Source: Lysobacter enzymogenes
GTDB taxonomy: Bacteria > Pseudomonadota > Gammaproteobacteria > Xanthomonadales > Xanthomonadaceae
Length of the DNA: 64,000 nucleotides
Assembly (NCBI RefSeq): GCF_900106525.1
Contig: NZ_FNOG01000009.1
Coordinates: 233,742-297,741, forward strand
Direction of reading: 5' to 3'
In this document: piece by piece, positions 9,375-18,800 of the stretch
Numbering within the stretch: position 1 is the stretch's first letter
Layout: each line of letters starts with the position of its first letter
The notes under the pieces: model-generated
The model's input: the letters and a program-made list of their open reading frames with translations, nothing else
Told to the model about the DNA's origin: nothing
The model's database searches: none
Position numbers and translations under genes: made by a program

Positions 9375-9887
9375 TCAAGGTCGCTTGTCGATTTGAGCGC
9401 GCGGCGCCTTGCCCGAGCCGATCACCGCTTCGGCGCGCAGCTCGAACGTCGCGCTCTTCGAGTACAGGCCGCTCACCGCCACCGCGGTCCAGGCCGGGTA
9501 ATGGTCCTTGAAGAATTCGCGATGCACTTTCAGCACCGGCTCGATCCGCTGGCGGAATTCGGCCTGGTCGCGGGCGACGTGGAAGCTCTGCAGCTCGATC
9601 ACATCGTCCAGGTCGGCGCCGGCGCTGCGCAGGTGCGCGCGCAGCGCGACGAACAAGGCGCGCGCCTTGGCTTCGTCGTCGCCCTCGTCCGGCGTCGGGA
9701 TGCCGGAGACGATGACCCGGTCGCCGATGCGCACCACCGGCGAGTAGTGCAGGTCGTGGTAGGAGCCTTCCCAGCCCGGCGGCGCGAAGTGCTCGCGCGT
9801 CGGCGGCGCGGCCTGGGGCGCGGGCGGCGCGGCGATCGCGCCGCAGCAGACGAACGACACGCACAGCGGCAAGAGCGATCGGAGCAT
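9375..9887 (-). CDS. Exported RidA/YjgF-family protein
   Basis: The 170-residue protein starts at the ATG at 9887 and has a signal peptide (about 1-20, LLPLCVSFVCCGAIAA). The rest is a RidA-like domain: YSPVVRIGDRVIVSGIPTP at the start, a central region that pairs with DDVIELQSFH, and the final AVAVSGLYSKSATFELRAEAVI strand. Cytosolic RidA proteins hydrolyse reactive enamines and imines; an exported member must have another substrate or role. The open frame continues upstream through the next gene region, but the ATG plus signal peptide marks the real start. It is separated by 180 bp from the surface-protein gene upstream. Confidence 0.85.
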   Translation of the reverse strand: MLRSLLPLCVSFVCCGAIAAPPAPQAAPPTREHFAPPGWEGSYHDLHYSPVVRIGDRVIVSGIPTPDEGDDEAKARALFVALRAHLRSAGADLDDVIELQSFHVARDQAEFRQRIEPVLKVHREFFKDHYPAWTAVAVSGLYSKSATFELRAEAVIGSGKAPRAQIDKRP

Positions 9888-10069
9888 GGCGGCGTTACTC
9901 GCAAGGGCAAGGCGGCCATTGCGCACTGTCGGCGCGACGGCGTCGTTGCTCTGGATCACGCTTGCGTTGTGCCGGCGTTGCGGGCTCGCGTTCGGCGACC
10001 TCGCTGCGATCGGACGATGCGGGCGCTGATGCCGCGGCCCGCATCGGCGCCCATCAAGGCCGCGCCGCC

Positions 10070-12127
10070 TCAGTAATCGCCCGGATTGGCGCTGTAGCGC
10101 ACCGGCACCACGATGGTCGCGCTGCCGCCGGCCGCGAGGTCCACCGTCAACGCCACGCTGTTGCCGCCGACCGTGCCGCCGCTGGCGGCGCCGCAGGCCG
10201 AACCCGCGCTGGCGGTGCAGCGCCACGGCGCCGACAAGGTCGCGCCGGGCGGCAGCGTATCGCTGACTTGAGCCCCGACCGCCGCGGCCGCGCCGTCGTT
10301 GTTGACGATGAGGGTGTACTCGCGGTCCACGCCCGGGGTGTAGGTGGTCTGGCTGTCGGTCTTGTTGATCCGCAGCCCGGTCAGCGCGGCGCGGTTGCGG
10401 ATGGTGCAGGTGAGGTCGTTGCCGGCGTTGGGCGTCAGCGTCCAGTCGACCGGCCCGGTGCCGCTCGGCCCGGCCGGCGCCGGCAGCGCGCCGCTGCTGC
10501 CGGGGTTGGCGACGCAGGCGATGCTCTTGAGATAGCGCGCAAACGGCGTCGGCCCGGCGCTGAGCGCATCGCGCAGGGTGTAGCCGGTGCCCGACGCCAA
10601 CAACACCGCGCCGGTGTTCGCGCTGGTGCCGGCGCCGCTGGTGGCGGCGCTGGCGAGCGTGCTGGCGCCCTGCAACAGGCTGACGGTGAATTGATCGGCG
10701 GCATCGGCGCGCGCGTCGACCTGCTTGACCAGGGCGATGCGCGCATCGGCGAGCGTCAGCACATGGTCTTCGACTTCGCCGTCGTTGGCCGAGCCGCTCG
10801 GCGCGGCGATCTGCGCAGCATTGCTGGCGATGCGCAGGCGCATGTAGCTGCGCCCGGTGCGCACGCCGGCCGGCACGGTCCAGCTGAGGTTGACCGTGGT
10901 GGTGCCGTTGCAGGTCGGGCTGTTGGTCGAGACTTCGCCGGCATCGGCGAAGTCGCCGTCGCGGTTGAAGTCGATCCAGCCGCGCACCGTGCCCGGCCCG
11001 GTGCAGGCGATCGGCGGCGAGGTGTAGGTGTTGCCCGGCAAGGCCATGACGCTGCCCAGCGGCGCGGCAAAAGCATCTTCGTCGTCGCTGCCGAGCAAGT
11101 CGTCGCCGTCGGCGTTGGCCGAGTACTGCGCGGCCGATTCGGAATCCAGCGCGGTGCCCAGGCGCGTGCTCGGCGGCACCAGCTCGGCCAGGGCGAAGCT
11201 GCTGTCGTTGATGTTGGCGCTCACGCCCGGCGTCAACGTACCGCCGCTCCAGGCGAACTGGGCCAGATGGATGGCATCGCCGTAACTGCTGGGCGCGTCG
11301 CCGTGGTCGGTGGAATCCACCACCACCACGCCCAGCGCCACCGCCGAACCGCCGCCGCCGAAGAACTGCACGCTGGCGCTGGTCGCGTTCTCCATGAAGC
11401 CCACGCCCATCGGGCCGGACGAGCAGAACGGCGCCGCGCCGAAACGCAGGGTGCGGGTGGTGGCGGTTTCGGTCAGCAGCGCCGGCGTGCTGCTGGTGCA
11501 GTTGGCGGAACGGAAGCGGTCGATGACCCGCCAGACCGTCGGCTGGCCGGCGTTGCTGGTGGCGATGGTCGCCTGCAGGTATTCGGAGTTCGAGGATTGC
11601 TCGGCGTCGGCGACCACCAGGCCCTCGAGCTGGTACGCCGGCGGGTTCGGCTGCCCCGGCGCGCCGAGCGTGGCCGAACAGGTGAAGTCGAAGTTCACCG
11701 TGGTGCCGTTGACGTTGTTGCGCAGGCCGATGTCCATGGTGTTGGCGGTGCCGGTGCCGCCGATGTTGTACAGATCGTCCAGGCCGTCGCCGGTCCAGTC
11801 GCCCGGCCGGTAGATGCGCAGCGACGGCGCGGTGCCGCCGCTGATGTTGCTCAACGAGCAGGTCACGCGCAGTTCCTGCCCCGACAGCGGAATCACATTG
11901 GTCACGCTGACGCCGGACTGGGCGATGGTGTTGGGCGCGGTGCCCCAGTCGAACCAGTAGATGTTCTGCTTGAAGCGCCCGGCGCCGCCGGTGGCGAACT
12001 GCGCCTGCGCGGTCAGCGGCAAGGCCACGCAGATCAAGCTCAGCGCGGCGATGCGGCGCGCGAGCGTGGCCGGACACAGGCGAGAGAAACGCACGCGCCG
12101 GCGGCGCGCAGACAGGACTGAAGACAT
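10070..12127 (-). CDS. Large exported CshA/GEVED/DUF11-type surface protein
   Basis: The 685-residue protein starts at the ATG at 12127 (GGAAG 4-5 bases upstream), not the TTG at 12139. A twin-Arg-looking start is followed by a signal peptide ending near ALPLTAQAQ. The first third resembles CshA-type fibril domains (TGGAGRFKQNIYWFDWG). Next comes an acidic stretch NADGDDLLGSDDEDAF and a GEVED domain with WIDFNRDGDFADAGEV and DGEVEDH, which often binds calcium. After a SdrD-B-like segment the protein ends in a DUF11 repeat (INKTDSQTTYTPG...VSDTLPPGA). It ends without an anchor, so it may be secreted or cell-associated. Function is unknown; adhesion or matrix roles are inferred from domain type. 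Confidence 0.85.
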   Translation of the reverse strand: MSSVLSARRRRVRFSRLCPATLARRIAALSLICVALPLTAQAQFATGGAGRFKQNIYWFDWGTAPNTIAQSGVSVTNVIPLSGQELRVTCSLSNISGGTAPSLRIYRPGDWTGDGLDDLYNIGGTGTANTMDIGLRNNVNGTTVNFDFTCSATLGAPGQPNPPAYQLEGLVVADAEQSSNSEYLQATIATSNAGQPTVWRVIDRFRSANCTSSTPALLTETATTRTLRFGAAPFCSSGPMGVGFMENATSASVQFFGGGGSAVALGVVVVDSTDHGDAPSSYGDAIHLAQFAWSGGTLTPGVSANINDSSFALAELVPPSTRLGTALDSESAAQYSANADGDDLLGSDDEDAFAAPLGSVMALPGNTYTSPPIACTGPGTVRGWIDFNRDGDFADAGEVSTNSPTCNGTTTVNLSWTVPAGVRTGRSYMRLRIASNAAQIAAPSGSANDGEVEDHVLTLADARIALVKQVDARADAADQFTVSLLQGASTLASAATSGAGTSANTGAVLLASGTGYTLRDALSAGPTPFARYLKSIACVANPGSSGALPAPAGPSGTGPVDWTLTPNAGNDLTCTIRNRAALTGLRINKTDSQTTYTPGVDREYTLIVNNDGAAAAVGAQVSDTLPPGATLSAPWRCTASAGSACGAASGGTVGGNSVALTVDLAAGGSATIVVPVRYSANPGDY

Positions 12128-12298
12128 GCGGACTTCCAAACGGCGACGGACTACGCCGCGCGGCCGGGCCGCGCGCGGAAGGGGCCGACTACGCCGCGCC
12201 CTCCGCTTCGACGTGGCCGGAGTGTGCCAGTCGAGCTGTCAACGCCACTTGAAATGCACGGGCCGACGCGGCGGCCCGACTATCGTTCAGATTGCCGT

Positions 12299-13210
12299 TC
12301 AGGCCGCCGCGTGCGCGCCGCGCAGCAGATAGTCCAGCGCCAGGCCGGCGAAGATCGTCAGACCGACCCAATGGTTGTGCAGGAACGCGCGGAAGCAGCG
12401 CTCGCGTTCGCGTCCGCGCGCGATCATGAATTCGTAAACCACCAGCGCGAGCGCAGCGACCAGCCCGGCGTAGTACCACAGCCCCAGCCCGGCGCGCTGC
12501 CCGGCCAGCGCCAACGCCGCGAACATCAGCGCGTACAGCACGCCGATGGCGACCAGGTCGAGATCGCCGAACAGGATCGCGGTGGACTTGGAGCCCATCT
12601 TCAGATCGTCCTCGCGATCGACCATCGCATACCAGGTGTCGTACGCGGTCGACCACAGGATGTTGGCCACGTACAGCAGCCACGCCACCGCCGGCACCTC
12701 GCCGCGCACCGCCGCGAACGCCATCGGAATGCCCCAGCCGAACGCCATGCCCAGGTACACCTGCGGCAGATGGGTGTAGCGCTTGAGGTAGGGATAACTC
12801 GCCGCCAACACCACCCCGACCACGCTCATCAGCACGGTCAGCCGGTTCATCGTCAGCACCAGCGCGAACGCCGCCAGCATCAGCGCCGCGAACACCGCCA
12901 GCGCCTCGCGCCCGCGCAGCTCGCCGGTCGCCAGCGGACGGTTGCGGGTGCGCTCCACGTGCGGGTCCAGCCAGCGATCGGCGTAATCGTTGATCACGCA
13001 ACCGGCCGCGCGGGTCAGCCAGACCCCGGCCGAGAACACGAACAGCGTCCACAACGGCGGCACCCCGCCGGCCGCGATCCACAGCCCCCACCAGGTCGGC
13101 CACAGCAGCAACAGCCAGCCGATCGGCCGGTCGCCGCGGGTCAGCTTCCAATACAGCGACAGACGCCGCCGCCAGTCCGGCGCGGGCAGATGGGGATGGG
13201 CGTGATCCAT
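12299..13210 (-). CDS. ubiA: 4-hydroxybenzoate octaprenyltransferase
   Basis: UbiA attaches the polyprenyl tail to 4-hydroxybenzoate in ubiquinone synthesis at the inner membrane. The 303-residue protein has about nine hydrophobic segments and both Asp-rich motifs: NDYADRWLD at 74-82 and [14 protein letters not shown] from 198. The start at 13210 gives the conserved [26 protein letters not shown] region directly after a short leader; the longer frame to 13519 runs into Arg/Pro-rich filler. It is monocistronic here; the usual neighbour ubiC is not in the window. Confidence 0.95.
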   Translation of the reverse strand: MDHAHPHLPAPDWRRRLSLYWKLTRGDRPIGWLLLLWPTWWGLWIAAGGVPPLWTLFVFSAGVWLTRAAGCVINDYADRWLDPHVERTRNRPLATGELRGREALAVFAALMLAAFALVLTMNRLTVLMSVVGVVLAASYPYLKRYTHLPQVYLGMAFGWGIPMAFAAVRGEVPAVAWLLYVANILWSTAYDTWYAMVDREDDLKMGSKSTAILFGDLDLVAIGVLYALMFAALALAGQRAGLGLWYYAGLVAALALVVYEFMIARGRERERCFRAFLHNHWVGLTIFAGLALDYLLRGAHAAA

Positions 13211-13576
13211 AGCGCAATAGAGTAACGCGGCAGGGGAGCGGCGCCTGGGCGGGGTGGGTTCGCGGGCTTGCCGAGTCGGGCTGGCGGGCGGCGCGGACTG
13301 GGGGCGCCGAGTGGAAAGCGCAGCGGCGGATTGGCGCGGCGCGGGCTTTGGTCGTGGCCGAGCGCCGGCCTTATCGGGCCGTTGCGGTGGCCGATAGAAC
13401 CGTACTTGTCGATGCGGCCTGGCCGACCGGCCGGGCCGGCAAGGTCCGACCGGCGACGATGCCAGCGGACATCCCCGGAACCGCCCGGAGCCCCGACGAC
13501 ACGGATTCACCCAGGCCACCGGATTCCGCTATGATGCACGGCCGCACGCCGCGACCCGGCCGTGCGCGATCTCTAA
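13211..13576. other. Intergenic region between ubiA and tRNA-Arg
   Basis: No gene is supported. It must hold the ubiA promoter (minus strand) and the tRNA promoter (plus strand). I see no strong -35/-10 pair, and no other recognisable structure. Confidence 0.4.
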
Positions 13577-13653
13577 GCGCCTGTAGCTCAGCCGGATAGA
13601 GTAGCGGCTTCCGAAGCCGTTGGTCGGGGGTTCGAATCCCTCCAGGCGCGCCA
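13577..13653 (+). tRNA. tRNA-Arg (anticodon CCG)
   Basis: The 77-nt sequence folds as a full cloverleaf. The acceptor stem is GCGCCTG/CAGGCGC, the D arm GCTC/GAGT, and the anticodon arm GCGGC-TTCCGAA-GCCGT gives anticodon CCG (reads CGG, Arg). The T arm has GGTTCGAATCC, then discriminator G and an encoded CCA at 13651-13653. The sequence directly downstream is repeated at 28.4 kb beside a degenerate tRNA 3' end, so this gene probably served as an integration site. Confidence 0.97.
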
Positions 13654-13921
13654 ATTCTCAGCGGGAAAGTTTCTCCGCTGTCCGTACGCCCCTTTGCGAG
13701 CCCCGTTACTGGCGGGCGTTTGCGAGGGGCGTTTGGTTTTGGGGGTTTCGGCTCGGCGCCGGATCGGGCCGTTTTCCTCTCTCTCCCGCCCTCTTTTCTC
13801 CGGTCGGTTGGTCCTGAGACCAAACGCTCGTGTGCGCAAAGGGCCAAAACAAGGTGGATTTGAGAAGGGGTGTTTTCGCGGTTGGTTCGGTCTTTTGGTC
13901 ACCCGGAGCGATTCGAACAGT
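13645..13921 (+). repeat. Copy 1 of a ~270-bp repeat starting in the tRNA 3' end
   Basis: From the last bases of tRNA-Arg (GGCGCGCCA) through about 13921 the sequence is repeated, with roughly 85-90 percent identity by eye, at 28413-28684. Shared blocks include ATTCTCAGCGGGAAA, GAGCCCCGTTACTGGCGGGC and CTCCGGTCGGTTGGT. Its far end (GTCACCCGGAGCGATTCGAAC) matches the 3' tip of the response-regulator gene at 14464. The remaining sequence to 14165 holds nothing I recognise. Confidence 0.85.
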
Positions 13922-14165
13922 GGTTCCTGCGTAGCCAACCAGTTCGATGAACTTCCGAGGCAAGCCGATTTGGCGCTGCCGCAGAAACCGGATTCGCGAC
14001 TCCTGATGGCGCACGTCAACCCGCGGAAGTCGTCGAAACCTAGGTCATCGCCAAGCACAATGGAGCTGCCGACTCTAGGCTGACTTGTGGCCCGACGGGA
14101 AGCTGCTGACGTCCGGGAAGGAACCACGCGTAGTCCAGCAGCGCCCCCTCGAACAAGGAATTCTC

Positions 14166-14384
14166 ATGAGCATGAACATGGTGAAAGGTTTGGCGGTCGG
14201 GCTGCTCGCAGTGGGCGTGGGCTTGTGCAGCGCATACGCGTCGACTCCTGGCCCAGGCAGGGCATGCACCGTTGAGGAAGAAGGCTCCCGAGTACAAGTG
14301 GGCCTCAGGATCTACGAGTGCAGCGGCGAAAGATGGTCCGTCTATGCAATCTGCGACAGACAGGGCAGGTGCACCGTTCTCTAA
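14166..14384 (+). CDS. Small exported Cys-containing protein (72 aa)
   Basis: The ATG at 14166 has AAGGA six bases upstream. The product begins with a clear signal peptide (MVKGLAVGLLAVGVGLCSAYA) and leaves a mature peptide of about 48 residues with four cysteines (ACTV, YECSG, ICDR, RCTVL), likely forming two disulfides. The family is unknown to me. It is followed by a strong hairpin and faces the response-regulator gene. Many small Cys-rich exported proteins of this kind occur elsewhere in the window. Confidence 0.7.
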   Translation: MSMNMVKGLAVGLLAVGVGLCSAYASTPGPGRACTVEEEGSRVQVGLRIYECSGERWSVYAICDRQGRCTVL

Positions 14385-14407
14385 GTTGATTGCATCTGAG
14401 TAACACA

Positions 14408-14439
14408 CGCGCATCGGCCCCGCAGCGGGCCGATGCGCG
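14408..14439. terminator. Bidirectional hairpin between convergent genes
   Basis: A perfect 13-bp stem (14408-14420 with 14427-14439, CGCGCATCGGCCC) with a 6-base loop lies between the small exported protein gene and the convergent regulator gene. There is no T-run, so its strength as an intrinsic terminator is uncertain. Confidence 0.6.
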
Positions 14440-14463
14440 GTGACTGTGCGGCGCCGGTCGCGG

Positions 14464-15120
14464 TTATCCGGAGCGATTCGAACGGAAGGCGCCGCCATCG
14501 CCAGCAGGCGGAATCAACCCGCAGTCCATCGCCAACCGCGGCAGCGCGATGTCGGTCTGCACCCCTAGCTTGGTCATCACCTTCGCCCGCACGGTGCGAA
14601 TAGTGGATTCCATCAGGTTCAACTCCAGCGCAATCTCCGCGTTACGCTTGCCCTGCACCATCAGTAGCGCGACCTCCAACTGACGCGGACTAAGGTGGTC
14701 GAACGGCGTCGTCTCGAACAGCACCCGTGCGCCCAGCGCGTCGTCCAGATAACGCCGACCAGCGGCGACCTCACGCACCGCGCGCACGACCGCGCTGCCG
14801 TCGCGGGCCTTCGAGACGTAGCCCATCGCGCCGGCCGCGAGAAGACGACGCGGCACCGGCCCACCATCAACCACCGAGACGATTAGCACCTTCAGGTCTG
14901 GGTGCTCCGCCAGCAACCGGCGGGTGACCTCCAAGCCATCCATGTCCGGCAGGTGGAAGTCGCAGATCACGACATCAGGATGATGCCGTGCGACAGCCGT
15001 CAGCGCGCTCATGCCGTTGTCGGCTTCGCCCACCACACGCAGATCCTTTTGCGTCTCCAACACCCACGTCAGCCCGACGCGCACCAACGGATGGTCGTCG
15101 ATCACGAACACACGAATCAT
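14464..15120 (-). CDS. NarL/FixJ-type response regulator (orphan)
   Basis: The 218-residue protein starts at the ATG at 15120 (GGGAACG upstream); two further in-frame starts add up to 11 residues. The receiver domain has the acid pair D8-D9 (VIDDHP), phospho-acceptor D54 (VICDFHLPDMDG) and K104 (YVSKA). A LuxR-type HTH follows, with LSPRQLEVALLMVQGKRNAEIALEL and a recognition helix near ESTIRTVRAKVMTKLGV. No sensor kinase is adjacent. It is divergent from the RHS locus and inside the tRNA-linked island. Decayed copies of this same gene lie at 28.7 and 29.7 kb. Confidence 0.9.
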   Translation of the reverse strand: MIRVFVIDDHPLVRVGLTWVLETQKDLRVVGEADNGMSALTAVARHHPDVVICDFHLPDMDGLEVTRRLLAEHPDLKVLIVSVVDGGPVPRRLLAAGAMGYVSKARDGSAVVRAVREVAAGRRYLDDALGARVLFETTPFDHLSPRQLEVALLMVQGKRNAEIALELNLMESTIRTVRAKVMTKLGVQTDIALPRLAMDCGLIPPAGDGGAFRSNRSG

Positions 15121-15357
15121 TTTCGTTCCCGGCATAACGCTCCGGGGACGCACTACACCAACACGCCCTCGCCGCCATCAACTCAATCATTTCAATTTTG
15201 CTTTTCGCCGAGTCGAATCTCGGCGTAGCGCAAGGCAGTGATAGACGAGCGCTGAAATAATCTCGGCAAACGCGCAAACAAAATCAGAGCTTTCCTACAG
15301 CCCTGCTGCTTCCGCCTTTGTTAGCGTCTTCCACCTCTCTCCGAGCAGGAGTCCTAG

Positions 15358-15879
15358 ATGGAAGATTCAGACGATCCATCCGTCATCAACTTCGACGTTG
15401 TTCCGTTCGGGTCGAAGCACTGGTGCGTCGTCGTGGATGGCACTCGGTCGCCGGTTCCGTTTACCAGCCGCGAGGGCGCAGCAGCGGCAGCTCGCGCGCA
15501 AGCCCGGCAGTTCTACCTGTACCGAGGGTTACCCACACAGGTGCGAATCGTCGACGTGGACGGCACGTTTGCGCGCACAAATTGTTACAGCCACAACACG
15601 CTGAATGAAGTCACATTCGCACCGCTGACGACCCGACCAATGGTCTCGCAGCGCGAGATGCTTGCCAGCAACACTCGGCTAGCGAATGATATTCCTAACC
15701 GCCACACGGATGCTGTGGCCTTGTCCGGCACCGACATGGAAGTGCCCTACCGTGCAGATCAACCTCTCCCACTCCTGTCGCCGCCCTTCTTCAGGCGGCC
15801 GACTGCGCTCGCCCGAATCGCCTCCCTAGGCGCAGGCTTGCTGCCTGCGCTGCTGCACCGTGCCAAAAGGAGTTGTCTC
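15358..15879 (+). other. DUF2188-like leader frame fused in frame to the RHS gene
   Basis: An ATG at 15358 with its own AGGAG opens a frame that runs without a stop into the RHS gene. Its first 70 residues resemble DUF2188 proteins (DVVPFGSKHWCVVVDG, then a helix AAAAARAQARQ and VRIVDVDG). The next 100 residues have no clear domain. Just before the RHS start there is an 8-bp hairpin (15830-15850) and a second Shine-Dalgarno. So either a separate gene lost its stop codon, or two products (about 1814 and 1640 aa) are made. Confidence 0.5.
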
Positions 15880-18800
15880 GTGACTGCAAGACCCTCGCCC
15901 TCAACAGCGCGACACCCCGCTTCCGGTTCAAGCCCACCACCCCAGCGCCCATCGCGACAGATCTGGACCATCCTGCTGTCTACACTCGCCGCTGCCATCT
16001 CGCTGGGCGCCTCGGCCCAGGAAACGGACAAACTGTGGAACACCATCCATGCGCCGGGCGGCCCGTTCCGTAGCGAGTTCGCGATCCAGGAAGCCACCAA
16101 GGCCAACCTGTTGCCCGCGGTACGCGACAGCCGACCGCTGAACTACTACGTCGCAGGCATGACCATCCTGCGGAACCGGACGGTGGTGCAGTACGAGTTG
16201 AGCCCGGAGGCGCTGGCGTTCAGCCCCTGGACGTACGGCAACGGCGGCACCTCGCTGGATGATGCGCTCGCCAAAGAGAAGGCCCGCTACGACCAGCGCA
16301 GCATCCAGGCCGGTTGCACGCCCAATACCACCATCGTCCAGGGAGCGACCCAGCCGGTCCAGTACGCACCCGACGGCACCAGTCCCATCTACGAATTCGT
16401 CTCCTATACCGCGACTTACCAGTACTCCAATCTGGGACCTTGCAACCCCAGGCAGGTATCGTCCTCGTTCGCGCGTACCCGCGACGGCAACTGCCCCAAC
16501 CCGGCCGCCACCCGCTGGGACAACCAGGTCAAGGCCTGCGTCGGCTCCACCACGACCAGCTTCGACCATCGCAAGCCATACACCACCTCGGTGCTGCCGA
16601 CCGGCCAGTGCCCTGTCGGCAATCCGTGCGATCCCAGCACCGGCGACAAGATGCAGCCCGAGCTCGACTTCGACCTGGGCTGGATCAGCTTCGTCCGATA
16701 CTTCCACTCGCTCACCACGGCGCCGATGGGCGGGTTCGGCGACGGCTGGACCCACTCGCACAACCTCCGCCTGACCGTGGGCAAGGATCCGGACAGCACC
16801 AGCGACACGCTGTATGTCGGCTTGGTCGAAGCCGACGGTTCGCAACTGTCGTTTACCCAGGTCGGCACGGCCTACGAAGGCGATAACGGGCGCGGCGACC
16901 GCGTCGTTCAGAACGGCAGCAACTGGCGCCTGTTCCGGAGCGACCGCACCCTGCTGTTCGGCCCGGACGGCCGCCTGCTTGAGCAGCAGTTCGAGGACGG
17001 CACCGCGCTGACCTACGCCTACGACCCGATGCGGCGGTTAAGCACCATCACCCACAGCACCGGCCGCAGCCTGAGCTTCGAGTATGCCGGCACCAACCGC
17101 AGCGCCCCGATCTCGGTCATTCGTTCGGCCGGACTGGCGGTCGCGAGGTACAACTACACGGCGGGCGGCCAAGTCGAGACCATCGCCTACGCCAATTCTT
17201 TCAAGCGCAAGTATCACTACGAAGACACCCGGTTCCCACGCTATCTGACCGGCGTCACCATCGAAGGCAACAAGCGGTACAGCACCTTCGCCTACGACGA
17301 CAAAGGCCGGGTGATCTCCAGCCAACACGATGGCGGTGCGGACGGCGTCACCCTGACGTATCCGACGACCGGCGGCTCGGTCGTGACCGACGCGCTGGGC
17401 AACCAGACCACCTTCGCCCTGACCGCTACGCCGGCCAGTGGCGCTCCGCGCCGGATCAACGGCATTTCCGAAACCAGCCGCGGCACGGCCGCCACGACCT
17501 ACAACGACGAGAGCTCCGACTTCCGTCGCCGCGTGGCCACCACCACCGACCGCAAGCAGATCGAAACCCGTCACGCGTATACGGAGGCCAACGACGCCGT
17601 AACCGGCGCGTTGGCGCGGACCGAGACGATTACCGAGGCCTACGGCAAACCTGAGCAGCGCGTCAGCACCGTCACGACCGATGTGGCCACCAACCGGGCG
17701 ATCCGCTCGGCCATCGGCAGCCAGGAGGCCCGCATCACCCGCAACGCCCGGCTGCAACCGGTCAGCGTGGCTGTGCGCGATACCGTCACCAACGAGGTCC
17801 GCACCACGACCTACGCCTACTGCGAGGCCACCGATGTCGCCGCCGCCAACAGCACCTGCCCGATCCTAGGCCTGCTGAAGTCGGTGGACGGGCCGCGCAC
17901 GGACGTCAGCGACGTAACTCGCTTCGAGTACTACGGAAGCGACGACAGCACCTGCGCCACCAATCCGGCGCTGTGCACCTATCGCAAAGGCGATCTGCGC
18001 AAGACGATCAATGCGATGGGACAGACGGCCGAGGTCATGGGCTACGACCCGCAGGGGCGACCGCTGCTGGTAATCGACGCCAATGGTGTGCCGACCGAGT
18101 TCGCGTACAACCCGCGCGGGTGGCTTACCGACATCAAGGTCCGTGGGACCAACGACACGACCGAGGACGATGATCGGGCAACCAAGATCGCGTACGAAGC
18201 GGATGGCGTCGTCCAATTCATTGATCGAGGTGGAAACTTTGTCGGCTTCTCTTATGACAATGCGAGGCGCGTCAGGGCGATATCGGATGGAAATGGAAAC
18301 TTCGTCAATTTCACGCTCGACAACGCCGGCAACCTCAAGCAACAGAACACCAAGAACAGCACCGATCTGATCACCCAGACGCTGTCGAACGTCTACAACA
18401 CGCTCGGCCAGCGCATCGCCGCCAAGGATGCCTCGCAGAACGCCACGACGTTCCGGTACGACAACAACGACAACGTCGACCAGGTAACGGACGCCTTGGG
18501 CCGGGTGTCCACCCAATCCTACGATCCGCTCAACCGTTTGAGTCGCACCCTGCAGCAGGTCGGCATCACGCCGCCGGGCAGCAACACCGCGGTGGCGACG
18601 CCGGTCGAAACCAAGGTGGAGTACAACGCGCTCGATCAGGTCGTGAAGGTCACCGATCCCAACACCCTGGCCACCACGTACGCCTACAACGGGTTCGGTG
18701 ATCGGACCCGGCTGACCAGCCCGGACACCGGGGTGACCGACTACACCTACAACGCCGCCGGCCAACTGGCGACCAAGAAGGACGCCAACGACGCCGTCGC

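Noticed and set aside
7512-12121. Frames of 618 and 719 codons antisense to the transporter and the surface protein
   Set aside because: GC-driven open frames with His/Gln/Arg-rich products and no family features.
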